Assembly (NCBI RefSeq): GCF_026642255.1
Contig: NZ_CP113264.1
Location: forward strand, 4,960,001 to 5,024,000
Reading direction: 5' to 3'
Length of the DNA: 64,000 nucleotides
Origin: Streptomonospora nanhaiensis
GTDB lineage: Bacteria > Actinomycetota > Actinomycetes > Streptosporangiales > Streptosporangiaceae
Part shown: piece by piece, positions 51,748 through 60,438 of the stretch
Layout of the letters: each line of letters begins with the position of its first letter
Position numbering within the stretch: position 1 is the first letter of the stretch
The notes under the pieces: generated by a model
Told to the model about the DNA's origin: nothing
Databases searched by the model: none
What the model saw: only the letters and a program-made list of their open reading frames with translations
Translations under genes and position numbers: made by a program

Positions 51748-52132
51748 GCGTCGGCCCGGCACGCCCGGCCGGCGGCCGACCGCTCCGGCGGGATCAGGTC
51801 CGCGCCCGGAACCCCCGGGGCCGCGGGGGCGCGTCCGCCCTCCTGCCGGCACGGCCGTCCGGGAGGGCTCCGGGCGCCGCGGTTTCCGGTCCGGCTCCTC
51901 CACCGTCTTCCCACCGCACGGGAACGGGGTGGCGCCCAGGTCGCGCGTGGTCCGCGCGCCCCGGCCGCCGCCCCGTTCCCATTTGGGACGTCCCCGAAGC
52001 GGCGGTCCCCGGAAGCGCCGCTCCCCCGGCGGAACCGGGCCGGGAGGCCCCGCGTTCGCAGGACGTGACGAGCCGTTCGGCGCCCGCGCCCGCGGGCGAT
52101 CCCACGCACGCGGCCCTCCCGGAAGGAAATCC
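51748..52132. other. Intergenic region (385 bases), no gene seen
   Basis: The reading frames here show only shadow ORFs. No perfect palindrome, repeat or promoter stands out; the GGAAGGAA at 52121-52128 before the Spo0M-like gene is its ribosome-binding site. Confidence 0.4.
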
Positions 52133-53116
52133 ATGGTCTTCAAACGTCTGCTCGCGGCCTTCGGCATCGGCGGGCTCAGCATCGACACCGTCGTCGAGAA
52201 CCCCCACACCCGTCCCGGCTCCGCCCTGGAGGGGCGCGTCGAGCTGAGCGGCGGGGACGGGGACGCCGAGATCGCGGAGATCGTCCTGGCCCTGGTCGTC
52301 AGCGCCCAGGACGGCGACGAGCACGAGGGCGTGGAGTTCGCCCGGGTCCCGGTGGCCTCGGGGGTCCGGTTGGCCGCCGGGGAGACCCTGTCCGTCCCCT
52401 TCGCCTTCGGCATCCCGTGGCAGACACCGCTCACCGAGGCCGGGGGCGGGCCCCTGCCGGGCGTCCTGGTGGGCCTGCGCACCGAGGTCGTGGTCGACGG
52501 CGCCTCCGACAAGGGCGACCTGGACCGGCTGCACGTCCATCCGCTGCCCGTACAGGAGCGCGTGCTGGAGGGTCTGGCCCAGCTGGGGTTCGGGCTCGGG
52601 TCCACCGGTGTGGAGGGCGGCTACCTGGCGGGGACGGCGCAGGAGTACCCGTTCTTCCAGGAGTTCGAGTTCCACCCCTCCGAGCGGTACGCCCACGAGA
52701 TCGGCGAGGTCGAGATCGCGCTCGTCCCCGACCCGGAGGGCGTGTCGGCGGTGGTGGAGTTCGACCGCCGCGGCGGGATGTTCTCCGAGGGCGGGGAGGT
52801 GCACAGCGGGTTCCGTGTCGGGCACGACGACGCCGACCGCCTGGACTGGGCGGGGACGCTGGATTCCTGGATCGAGGAGTCGCTCGGGCGCCACCGCGAG
52901 CTGTTCGGCGGACAGCACCACGGCTACGGGGAGCGGTACCACGAGGAGGAGGAGCGCGGCGGCGGCATGCTCGGCGTCGTCGGCGGGGCCGCCGCGGGTG
53001 TCGTGGGCGGCCTGGCCGCGGGTTACGTGGTGTCCGAGGTCGTGGACGGGATCGGCGAGGACTCCGACGGGGAGGAGCAGGCCGAGGAGGAGGAAGAGGA
53101 GTCCGACGAGGAGTGA
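52133..53116 (+). CDS. SpoOM (Spo0M) family protein
   Basis: Protein of 327 residues with the sporulation-control Spo0M arrestin-like fold. The N-terminal half has MVFKRLLAAFGIGGLSIDTV, then VPFAFGIPWQTPLTE and the LDRLHVHPLPVQERVLEGLAQLGF region that ends the conserved part (about residues 1-240). The C-terminal part adds a Gly/Ala helix (GVVGGAAAGVVGGLAAGYVV) and a run of acidic residues. ATG 52133 follows GGAAGGAA. Spo0M is known as a stage 0 control protein in Bacillus; in actinomycetes its role is not established. Confidence 0.88.
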   Translation: MVFKRLLAAFGIGGLSIDTVVENPHTRPGSALEGRVELSGGDGDAEIAEIVLALVVSAQDGDEHEGVEFARVPVASGVRLAAGETLSVPFAFGIPWQTPLTEAGGGPLPGVLVGLRTEVVVDGASDKGDLDRLHVHPLPVQERVLEGLAQLGFGLGSTGVEGGYLAGTAQEYPFFQEFEFHPSERYAHEIGEVEIALVPDPEGVSAVVEFDRRGGMFSEGGEVHSGFRVGHDDADRLDWAGTLDSWIEESLGRHRELFGGQHHGYGERYHEEEERGGGMLGVVGGAAAGVVGGLAAGYVVSEVVDGIGEDSDGEEQAEEEEEESDEE

Positions 53117-53133
53117 CCCGGCCCCGGTGAGCA

Positions 53134-53166
53134 CGCGCGGGCGGGGGTCCCTCCCCCGCCCGCGCG
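53134..53166 (+). terminator. Hairpin terminator after the Spo0M-like gene
   Basis: A perfect 14-base stem (53134-53147 with 53153-53166) around the loop TCCCT begins 17 bases after the Spo0M stop. Confidence 0.7.
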
Positions 53167-53371
53167 GGACCGCGGAGGGCCGGACCGTGCCCTCGGGGGG
53201 TACAGCCGCAGCGGGCCGCGGGCGCTCCCGTCCGGGCGGTGCCGCACGGACGGCCGCGGGCGGGGTCGCCGCCCCGGCACAGGCGGAAAATGTCTGTCGT
53301 CCCCGGTAACCAGGACCGTATCCTCACACGGCGTCAACGCCTGTCCCGCCCCCTCCCCCGAAGGAGTCCGT

Positions 53372-56300
53372 GTGTCGGCGATCCGTCTGCCCGAGCATCT
53401 GGAACTGCTGCTCACCGACGAACCCGTCCTCGACATCTACGAGTACGGGCCGTGGCGGGTGCCGAACCGGCTCGTCGACGAACTCGTGGAGCTGTTCGAC
53501 CTGGTCATCGAGGACCCGCGCGGCCGGGAGTTCCCGCCCGGGCAGCCCTCCGGGACGGAGCAGCAGCGGCACAAGCGCCTCCGGGGCGACGTCGTCGACC
53601 ACCTGGTCACCCTCCAGGGACCGCTGCGGGTCGTCGGCGGCAGCAGCTCGCGCATGCCCTCCATCCTCATCGGCCGCCACTCCACCGCGGACAACCTGAC
53701 GTCGCAGCCCCACCAGTGGCTCCTGGACACCCTGACCATGCCGCCGTGCTACGGCCTGATCGAGGTGGCCAAGGAGCGGGAGCACCGCCGCACCGCCTTC
53801 GCCCTCATCGGCGACGTCCTGGACGCGGCCGAGGGCGTCGAGCCCTGGGAGGAGCGCCGCCGGGCCTGGCGGGACCTGCTCGACCGGCGTGCCGCGCACC
53901 CCGCCGACCTGGAGTTCGACATGTCGGCGAGCCCCCGCGACCTGCGGACCACCTGGGCGGCGGCGATCGACGCCGAGCACTTCCAGCGCATCCCCGAGTT
54001 CGCGCCGCCCGCGCGGTTCCTGGCCTGGGCCCACGAGAGGTTCGCCCCCGCGCACGCGCGGCTGGCCGCGGTCGCACACGACGTCCCGTCGCTGTCCGAC
54101 ACCCTGGTGGACCTGTGCCTGGGCCTGCGCCTGTACGGCCTGCCGCCGATGACCAGCTCCCTCCTCGACCCCGGCGAGTACCGGGAGCTGTCGGCGGACT
54201 TCGCCGGGCGCAGGAAGGCGTTCGACCTGTCCGCGTGGCAGGACCGGGTGCGCACCTGGCTGTGGCAGGGCGTCGTGGCCGGGGAGGCCGACACCTGCCG
54301 GACCTGGCTGGACATGGGCACGCGCTGCGCGCTGGCCCTGAGCTCCAGCGGCAACGAGGTGCGCAAGTCCAACCGGTTCAGCAGCCCCCTTCCGGTCAGC
54401 GGGTTCCAGACCGACCTGCGCCGCTACTGCCGGCCGCCGAGCACGCCCGTGACCGTTCCGGGGCTGCCCGGCGCGGACGGGCCGGAGCAGGCCTCGCGGC
54501 CGCGCACCGCGGACCCGGCCCTCGGCCCCACCCCGCTGGAGCGGTTGGACGCGCTGGTCGGCCTGGAGGAGGTCAAGCGGGAGGTCCGGGCCGTGGCCGC
54601 CGAGGCCGAGACCGCGCGCCGCCGGGCACACGCCGGGCTGTCGGTCGCCGCCCCCGGCAGGCACATGGTGTTCGCCGGGTCCCCCGGCACGGGCAGGTCC
54701 ACGGTGGCCGGGATCATCGGGTCGCTCTACGCGGACGCGGGACTGCTGCGCACGGGCCGGGTGACCGAGGTGGGACGGGCCGACCTGGTGGCCGACCACT
54801 CCGGCGGCGTGGCCGAGCGGGTCGCACAGGTGGTGCGCGGCGCCCTGGGCGGCGTGCTGCTCGTGGACGAGGCGGCGGCGCTGGCCGGGTCCGAGAGCGG
54901 GCGCAACCCGGGTGCCGAAGCGCTGGCGGCGCTGGCGCGCAAGATGGACGAGCACGCCGACGAACTGGTGGTGGTGTTCGCCGACACCGAGCAGTCCCTC
55001 GGCCGCCTGCTGTCGGCCCACCCACGGCTGGCCGCCCGGATCGGCCGACGGCTGTCGTTCGGCGATCCGACCGGCGGGGAGCTCACCGCGATCTTCGCCG
55101 CCATGGTGGAGGACGGGGGCCTGGAGGCCGACCCGGAAACCGTGGCCGGGGCCGGGAGGCTGCTGGAACGCCTCGCGCGCGGCCGCGGTTCCGCCGGCGC
55201 CCGCACGGCCCGGATGCTGCTGGACCGCGCCCTGTCGCGGCAGGCGGTCCGGGTGGCGGCCTCGCCCGCCGGTTCTCCGGCGGGTCTGGGGGCGGGCTCC
55301 GACGCCTCGGACGGCGAGACCGACCGGCTGCGCCGCCTACTGGCCGAGGACCTGCCCGAGACCCCGGAGTCGGTCGCCGCGGTCCCCGTCGGACGGGGGA
55401 CGTCGAGGGTTCCGGAGGACCCGCTGGCCGAGCTGGACGCGCTCGTCGGCCTGGAGACGGTCAAGCGGGAGGTGCGGCTGTACGCGGCCGAGGCCGAGGC
55501 CGACCGGCTGCGCGCCGCCTCCGGGGTCCCGGTGTCCGCGCCGGCCCGGCACATGGTGTTCACCGGCAGCCCGGGCACGGCCAAGACGATGGTCGCCCGG
55601 ATGCTCGGCGCGGTCTACGCGAAACTGGGCCTGCTGTCGTCCGGGCACCTGGTGGACGTCTCACGCGGCGACCTGGTGGGCGAGTACATCGGGCAGACGG
55701 CGCCGAAGGTGGAGCGTGTGGTGCGCGGCGCGCTGGGCGGGGTGCTGTTCGTCGACGAGGCGTACGCGCTCACCTCCTCGACCTCGACCAACGACTACGG
55801 GGCCGAGGCGGTCGCGACGCTGCTGCGCCTGGTGGAGGACCACCGCGACGACCTCGTCGTGGTGGTGGCCGGGTACCCGGAGGAGATGGCGCGGTTCCTC
55901 TCCTCCAACCCCGGTCTGGCGTCGCGGTTCCCGCGTCACCTCTCCTTCCCCGACTACACCGACGACGAGCTCGCGGAGATCTTCGGGGTCATGGCGCGCG
56001 AGGCCGGGTTCGCGCTCGGCTCGGGCACGGCCGACCGGGTGCGCCGCCTGCTGCGGGCCACGGGGCGCGACCACGCGTTCGGCAACGCGCGGCTGGTGCG
56101 CAACCTCCTGGAGCGTGCGACGGCCCTGCAGGCCGAGCGCATCACCGACGGCCGGAAGCGGTCGGCCGACGAGTTGCGCGAGCTGCTGCCCTGCGACCTC
56201 CCCCTGAGCGCGGGCGCCCGGGTCGGCGCCCCCGCGCAGGAGGACCCCCTGGCCTCCGTCGAGCGGCTCGTGGGCCAGGAGGCGGCCCGGCGGGAGCTGC

Positions 56301-57079
56301 GCGCGCTGGACGCGCGGGCCGGGGTGGAGGAGGCCCGCCGCTCCGCGGGGATCACCGTGTCGGGAGCGATCGACCACATGGCGCTCCTCGGCCCCGCGGG
56401 TACCGGGCGGGCGACGTTCGCCGAGCTCGCCGGAGCGGTGTGCGGCCGCCGCGGGCTGCTGTCGTCGGGACATGTCGTGCGGGTGGGACGGGAGGAGCTG
56501 CTGGGGGCGATGCCCGGGCAGAGCGCACAGCTGACCGCGTCGGCGGTGCGGTCGGCGCTGGGCGGGGTGCTGTTCCTGGCGGAGGCGCACAAGGTGCTGG
56601 CCCGACCCGGCGCCGACGCGTCGGTGGACGAGGCGGTGCGGGAACTGGTGCACCTGACGGGTGTGCACCGGCACGACCTGATGGTGGTCGTGTCCGGCTC
56701 CGCGGAGGGGCTGCCGGGCCTGCTGGAAGCGCGTCCGGAGCTCGACGCGCTGTTCACACGGAGGCTGCGCTTCGCCGACCTGTCCGGGGAGGACCTGGCG
56801 GAGGTGTTCTCCGGGCTCGCCCGGGAGGCGGGGTTCCGCCTGGCCCCGGGTACCGCCGGAGCCGTGCGCGGACTGCTGCTGCGGGGGCGGCCGGAGTCCC
56901 CGTCCAACGCCCGCCTGGCGGAGGACCTCTTCGAGCGGACGGCTCGCGCCCAGGCGGAGCGGGTGGCGGGGCTGGACCTGGGCGACGGGGACGTGCTGCG
57001 CACGCTCGCCCCGGAGGACGTGCCCGCCGGCCTGCCCGGGCACGGGACCGCGTGGACGGGCGCGGGCCTGTACCTGTAG
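53372..57079 (+). CDS. Three-module AAA+ ATPase (CbbX/SpoVK type)
   Basis: Protein of 1235 residues with a helical N-terminal domain (about 1-380) I do not recognise and three CbbX/SpoVK-like AAA+ modules. Module 2 is intact: Walker A GSPGTAKTM with K738, Walker B FVDEA with D795-E796, and the arginine segment SNPGLASRFPRHL. Module 1 has GSPGTGRST with R442 replacing Lys but keeps D499-E500. Module 3 has GPAGTGRAT with R1013 replacing Lys, and LAEA with A1070 replacing Asp. Only the central module looks fully able to use ATP. The GTG start at 53372 follows AAGGAG. It is a single gene between hairpins; related modules serve EccA in type VII secretion and CbbX in Rubisco activation, but neither context is here. 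Confidence 0.88.
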   Translation: MSAIRLPEHLELLLTDEPVLDIYEYGPWRVPNRLVDELVELFDLVIEDPRGREFPPGQPSGTEQQRHKRLRGDVVDHLVTLQGPLRVVGGSSSRMPSILIGRHSTADNLTSQPHQWLLDTLTMPPCYGLIEVAKEREHRRTAFALIGDVLDAAEGVEPWEERRRAWRDLLDRRAAHPADLEFDMSASPRDLRTTWAAAIDAEHFQRIPEFAPPARFLAWAHERFAPAHARLAAVAHDVPSLSDTLVDLCLGLRLYGLPPMTSSLLDPGEYRELSADFAGRRKAFDLSAWQDRVRTWLWQGVVAGEADTCRTWLDMGTRCALALSSSGNEVRKSNRFSSPLPVSGFQTDLRRYCRPPSTPVTVPGLPGADGPEQASRPRTADPALGPTPLERLDALVGLEEVKREVRAVAAEAETARRRAHAGLSVAAPGRHMVFAGSPGTGRSTVAGIIGSLYADAGLLRTGRVTEVGRADLVADHSGGVAERVAQVVRGALGGVLLVDEAAALAGSESGRNPGAEALAALARKMDEHADELVVVFADTEQSLGRLLSAHPRLAARIGRRLSFGDPTGGELTAIFAAMVEDGGLEADPETVAGAGRLLERLARGRGSAGARTARMLLDRALSRQAVRVAASPAGSPAGLGAGSDASDGETDRLRRLLAEDLPETPESVAAVPVGRGTSRVPEDPLAELDALVGLETVKREVRLYAAEAEADRLRAASGVPVSAPARHMVFTGSPGTAKTMVARMLGAVYAKLGLLSSGHLVDVSRGDLVGEYIGQTAPKVERVVRGALGGVLFVDEAYALTSSTSTNDYGAEAVATLLRLVEDHRDDLVVVVAGYPEEMARFLSSNPGLASRFPRHLSFPDYTDDELAEIFGVMAREAGFALGSGTADRVRRLLRATGRDHAFGNARLVRNLLERATALQAERITDGRKRSADELRELLPCDLPLSAGARVGAPAQEDPLASVERLVGQEAARRELRALDARAGVEEARRSAGITVSGAIDHMALLGPAGTGRATFAELAGAVCGRRGLLSSGHVVRVGREELLGAMPGQSAQLTASAVRSALGGVLFLAEAHKVLARPGADASVDEAVRELVHLTGVHRHDLMVVVSGSAEGLPGLLEARPELDALFTRRLRFADLSGEDLAEVFSGLAREAGFRLAPGTAGAVRGLLLRGRPESPSNARLAEDLFERTARAQAERVAGLDLGDGDVLRTLAPEDVPAGLPGHGTAWTGAGLYL

Positions 57080-57081
57080 GG

Positions 57082-57105
57082 CGCGGGCCGGGGCCCCGGC
57101 CCGCG
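57082..57105 (+). terminator. 24-base palindrome terminator after the AAA+ gene
   Basis: Two perfectly complementary 12-base arms without a loop begin 3 bases after the stop of the AAA+ gene. All bases are G or C. Confidence 0.65.
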
Positions 57106-57201
57106 GCGGTTCCTCCCGTCCGGGGCCCGGGCCTGCCGGGGCCGGGCTGACCCGGAGGGCCCCCACCGGCCCCGGGCGGCGGTCCCGGCCGTCCCGGAGG
57201 T

Positions 57202-57265
57202 CGGACCCCGGTCGCGGGGGGGGCGGACCCCGGTCGCGGGGGGACAGGGTCGCGGGGCAGGGGGG
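57202..57265. repeat. Tandem repeat of about 21 bases
   Basis: CGGACCCCGGTCGCGGGGGG occurs at 57202 and again at 57224, and a degraded third copy, AGGGTCGCGGGGCAGGGGGG, follows. It lies between the AAA+ gene and the end of the leftward lipoprotein gene. Confidence 0.6.
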
Positions 57266-57318
57266 CTCGGAGAGGCGAGGGCCGCGGTCGCCGCGCGTGC
57301 GACCGCGGCCCCCTGCCC

Positions 57319-58203
57319 TCACCGGGAACCGAAGACGGAACCGCCGTCGGTGGACCGGACCACCCGGTCACCGGCCACCGCGACGACCTGGTCGGCGTCG
57401 GCGTGGAGCGCCTGCGCCCCGCCGTCGATCCGTCCGGTCGGCTCCCACGACGCGCCGGCGTCCTCACTGCGGTGGACGCCGCCGTCCGGCGCGACCCCGA
57501 GGACGGTGTCCGTCCCCGGGACCCAGTCGACCAGCGCCAGCGGCGGCGCCCCGTCGACGGCGGAGAATCCGGACCCGCCGTCGGTCGAGCGCACCAGCCC
57601 GTCCCGCGTGGTCGCCACGACGGTCCGGCCGTCGTCGTCCACCCCCAGGGAGAACGGTTCGACGCCCCCGTCGAGCGCCTCCCACGTGGTGCCGTCCTCC
57701 GTCGCGCGCAGGGCGCCGTCGAACCCGACCACCCTGTCGGGCGTCGCGGCCAGGGCGTGGAAGTCCGACCGCCCCGCCCTCGACAGCGCCTGCCAGGTCG
57801 ACCCGCCGTCGCGGGACTCGATCAGGCCCACCGGGTCGGGCATGTCCACCCCCGGACGGGGGTGTCCGCTCGCCACGTAGCGCCCCGGTCCGGCGACCGC
57901 GAACCCCATCAGGTCGATGGCCGGACCGACCCTGCGCGCCTCGGCGGCCCCGTCCCCCGTGCCCGGGGCGGGCAGGACGTAGAGGCCCTCGTGGGTGGCG
58001 ACCAGGATGTCGCCGCTCTCGGGATCGACGTCCACGGCGTGCACGTGCGACACCTCCCCGGGCAGCGCGACGCCTGCCGCGGCCGTCCCGGACGAACGGT
58101 CGGCCCCCTCCTGCCCCTCCGCCGCGCACCCGGCCGCCATGACCGCCAGGACCGCCGTCGCGGCCGACAGCCGCGTCCTCTGTCTCGTACTCACTCTTCC
58201 CAC
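57319..58203 (-). CDS. F510_1955-family BNR-repeat lipoprotein
   Basis: Secreted lipoprotein of 294 residues with lipobox MAAGC (Cys at C26). Beta-propeller repeats of the sialidase/BNR type are visible as SRDGGSTW, TEDGTTW, STDGGSGF, SEDAGASW and STDGGSVF, so it is a Ser/Asp-box propeller. In actinobacteria such proteins are often next to DUF305 and DUF6153 genes and are annotated as F510_1955-family glycosylhydrolase without proof of activity. The GTG start at 58203 has GGAGG 5 bases upstream. It is the last of a leftward group with the DUF305 and two DUF6153-like genes. Confidence 0.82.
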   Translation of the reverse strand: MGRVSTRQRTRLSAATAVLAVMAAGCAAEGQEGADRSSGTAAAGVALPGEVSHVHAVDVDPESGDILVATHEGLYVLPAPGTGDGAAEARRVGPAIDLMGFAVAGPGRYVASGHPRPGVDMPDPVGLIESRDGGSTWQALSRAGRSDFHALAATPDRVVGFDGALRATEDGTTWEALDGGVEPFSLGVDDDGRTVVATTRDGLVRSTDGGSGFSAVDGAPPLALVDWVPGTDTVLGVAPDGGVHRSEDAGASWEPTGRIDGGAQALHADADQVVAVAGDRVVRSTDGGSVFGSR

Positions 58204-58263
58204 CGATTCCTCCGAAGGCCGGTCGGGCGCCGGGCCGGTCGTCCGGCGCCCGCGTGGACGCGG

Positions 58264-58893
58264 TCAGTGACCGCTGTGCTCCCCGCTCCCGGCGGACTCG
58301 TCCCGGTCGCCGCCACCGGCGCCGCCGAGCATGGTGTCCATCAGCTCGATCTCGGACCGCTGCGCGTCGACGATCTCCTGCGCCAGCTCCCGGGCCTCGG
58401 GGTCTGCGCCCTCCTCCAGCTCGGTCTCGGCCATCGCGACGGCCCCCTCGTGGTGGAGGACCATCAACTCCAGGAACAGGGTGTCGAAGGCCCCGCCCTC
58501 GGCCCGCTCCAGTTCGGCCATCTGCTCCTGCGACAGCATGCCGTCCATGCCCGCGTGGTCCCCGGCGCCGGTGTCGCCGGTGTCCTCGCCCCACGACTCC
58601 AGCAGGCCGTTCATCCTGTCGATCTCCGGACCCTGGGCCGCCTCGATCTCCTCCGCCAGCGCACGGACGTCCTCACCGGCCCGCGTCCGGGCCAGCTCCG
58701 ACATCTCCACGGCCTGGCGGTGGTGCGGGATCATCATCCGGGCGAACTCCACGTCCGCCCCGTTGAACGCTGCGGCGCTCCGGTCGGCCGCCTCCGGCGA
58801 CGGGCCGTCGCCGGTTCCGCCGCACGAGGCCAGGAGCAGGGCTGCGGCGACCGCGGCCGCCGCCGAGGCGAGGGTGCGCTTGTTCTCGGTCAT
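58264..58893 (-). CDS. DUF305 lipoprotein
   Basis: Lipoprotein of 209 residues with lipobox LASC (C24). The DUF305 ferritin-like helical fold appears as two related halves, each with a paired His: MMIPHHRQAVEMSELA and LMVLHHEGAVAMAE. The Met/His-rich sequence fits a metal-binding extracellular protein. Family members are commonly near copper-resistance genes. ATG 58893 follows GAAGGA. The group lies about 6.5 kb from the copB-like ATPase, so a shared copper role is suggested, not shown. Confidence 0.9.
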   Translation of the reverse strand: MTENKRTLASAAAAVAAALLLASCGGTGDGPSPEAADRSAAAFNGADVEFARMMIPHHRQAVEMSELARTRAGEDVRALAEEIEAAQGPEIDRMNGLLESWGEDTGDTGAGDHAGMDGMLSQEQMAELERAEGGAFDTLFLELMVLHHEGAVAMAETELEEGADPEARELAQEIVDAQRSEIELMDTMLGGAGGGDRDESAGSGEHSGH

Positions 58894-59017
58894 GGTCGGT
58901 CCTTCTCTCTTCCGTGTGGTCCTGTCGCCGCGCGCCCGGACCGGGCCGGCGCGGCGTCGCTGCAGAGGTGTCGGCCGGACGGCGCACCGGGTTCCGCGGG
59001 CGCCGTCCGCGTGGCTC

Positions 59018-59512
59018 CTATATGCGGAGCACCTGCAACCGGGCGAGAGAGGGCGCGTCGGGGGGCCGGCGCAGGGGCCCGGCCGACCGCCGGACCGACG
59101 GCGGTGTGTGCGAGGGCGTTCCGGGCCACCGGGAGGACGCCACCGTGGCGACCCCCAGGAGGACGGCCGCCAGGCCGAGGACCGCCAGGCACATCAGCGT
59201 GGGGTCCGTGGGCGGGGGCTCGGCGGCACCGGGGCCGGGCGCCGCCCGCTCCGGGACGGCGGCCGCCGGGGACGCGTCGGCGTCGGCGGCACCGCCCTGC
59301 CACGCGGCCACGGCCGTCGGCGCGGGTCCGCCGCCGTGGTGGCCCTCGGACACGTGCCCGAGCGTGTGCATCGCGCCCACGCCCAGCACGAGCGCGGCCG
59401 TCAGCAGGAGCCGCAGCCGGGCGGGCTTCGGTCGCGGGCGCTCCGCCGACCGCCGCCGGGTCCCGACAGGGGCCCTCGGCGTGTTCGGGCCGGCCGCGTC
59501 GGGCGCGGTCAC
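59018..59512 (-). CDS. DUF6153 membrane protein
   Basis: Two-helix membrane protein of 164 residues. Helix 1 is LLLTAALVLGVGAMHTLGH, and a His/Ala/Pro loop (HVSEGHHGGG...) leads to helix 2 DPTLMCLAVLGLAAVLLGVATV, then a short Arg-rich tail ending LQVLRI. This is the DUF6153 layout. The GTG start at 59512 is chosen for GGGGAGG 5 bases upstream; ATG 59569 is the other choice. Function unknown; a metal-linked role is inferred from its DUF305 neighbour. Confidence 0.78.
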   Translation of the reverse strand: MTAPDAAGPNTPRAPVGTRRRSAERPRPKPARLRLLLTAALVLGVGAMHTLGHVSEGHHGGGPAPTAVAAWQGGAADADASPAAAVPERAAPGPGAAEPPPTDPTLMCLAVLGLAAVLLGVATVASSRWPGTPSHTPPSVRRSAGPLRRPPDAPSLARLQVLRI

Positions 59513-59838
59513 GCCGGCCTCCCCCCTGCGGCGTGCTCCGCGCGGTCCTCGGGGGCGGTGGTCGTCCATGTCGGCCTCGTCATGGGGTGGCGCGCTCCGT
59601 GGAGCGCTGCGGGACAGAAGGCGTCGTCGCGGCCTGCGCGGCGCGGGCCGCGGGCCGGGGGCGGCGGCGCCTCCGGAGCGGGCGCCGCGGACACCGCACC
59701 GGCGCCGGGGTCGGCGAAGGTCCGGGGGGCGGTGCCCGAGGTGTGGCCGGGCGCGCCGGCCCGGCGCTCCTCAGGTCGCGAGGGGCCGCGGGCGGACGCG
59801 CGGGCGCGCGTGCTCGGAGGTGCTGCCGGTCGGCCGGT
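59513..59838. other. Intergenic region (326 bases), no gene seen
   Basis: It holds the possible earlier start of the DUF6153 gene and a short GCGCCG-GCC-CGGCGC hairpin. I find no further gene; the frames open on both strands are GC-driven shadows. Confidence 0.4.
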
Positions 59839-60255
59839 CTACACCCGGCGGACGCACAGGGACACGAGTGCTCTCGTGCCCGCGAGGGGCAGCCCCCGGC
59901 GGCGCCGCGGCGGACGGCGGCCGCCGACCGGGCGCGGCGCGGGGAGGAGCGGGCCGGCGAACGCGAAGACGCCGAGGCCCAGCAGGGCGGACGCGGAGAG
60001 GGACCCGCCGCGCTGGTCGGCCACGACGTCCGCGTCCTCGTCACAGGTGCCGTGCCCGTCGGCGTGCGGTGCGTCGGGGACGGGGACCGCGTGTGCGGCC
60101 GTCCCGCCCGCCGTGGGCGGGGAGGCGGCGGAGGCCTCGGACGGAGCCGCGTGCGGATGGCACAGCAGGACGGCCACGAGGCCCAGGGCCGACAGCACGA
60201 CGAGGGCCGCCCTGGTCCAGAGCGGCCTCGTCGTCGTCGCGGTTGCCGTGGCCAC
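59839..60255 (-). CDS. Small DUF6153-like membrane protein
   Basis: Membrane protein of 138 residues with two helices (LWTRAALVVLSALGLVAVLL and SASALLGLGVFAFAGPLLP) joined by an Ala/Pro/His/Asp-rich loop and a C-terminal Arg-rich tail ending SLCVRRV. The layout matches the DUF6153 protein next to it, so it is probably a diverged paralogue. The start is GTG 60255, because TAACCT and a 7-base gap precede it (leaderless pattern); the open frame itself could extend to 60273. Its role is unknown. Confidence 0.65.
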   Translation of the reverse strand: MATATATTTRPLWTRAALVVLSALGLVAVLLCHPHAAPSEASAASPPTAGGTAAHAVPVPDAPHADGHGTCDEDADVVADQRGGSLSASALLGLGVFAFAGPLLPAPRPVGGRRPPRRRRGLPLAGTRALVSLCVRRV

Positions 60256-60262
60256 GTCCACG

Positions 60263-60268
60263 AGGTTA
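60263..60268 (-). promoter_or_regulatory. Leaderless -10 element of the small membrane-protein gene
   Basis: Minus-strand TAACCT (60268 to 60263) is followed by exactly 7 bases and then GTG at 60255. Confidence 0.5.
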
Positions 60269-60288
60269 CCCACACCGTCGGCCCGTCC

Positions 60289-60325
60289 GGCGGCGCCCCC
60301 GGAGATCCGTCCCGGGGGCGCCGCC
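60289..60325 (-). terminator. Hairpin terminator region downstream of the TRAP operon
   Basis: A perfect 14-base stem (60289-60302 with 60312-60325) around a 9-base loop is followed upstream in the operon direction by a second 9-base stem (60349-60357 with 60378-60386). Either may end the TRAP operon before the small membrane-protein gene. Confidence 0.6.
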
Positions 60326-60438
60326 CCCGGGTACGACGCTCCACGGCCCCGGGGAGGGGCCCGCCGCGCGGGACGCGCCTCCCCGGAGGGACAAGCCCGA
60401 CACGGCGCGCGGGCGGGAACGACCCGCCCCGCCCGGGC

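Noticed and set aside
57297-58142. 281-codon plus-strand open frame opposite the BNR lipoprotein gene
   Set aside because: Arg/Pro-rich shadow; the minus strand has a lipobox and five BNR repeats.
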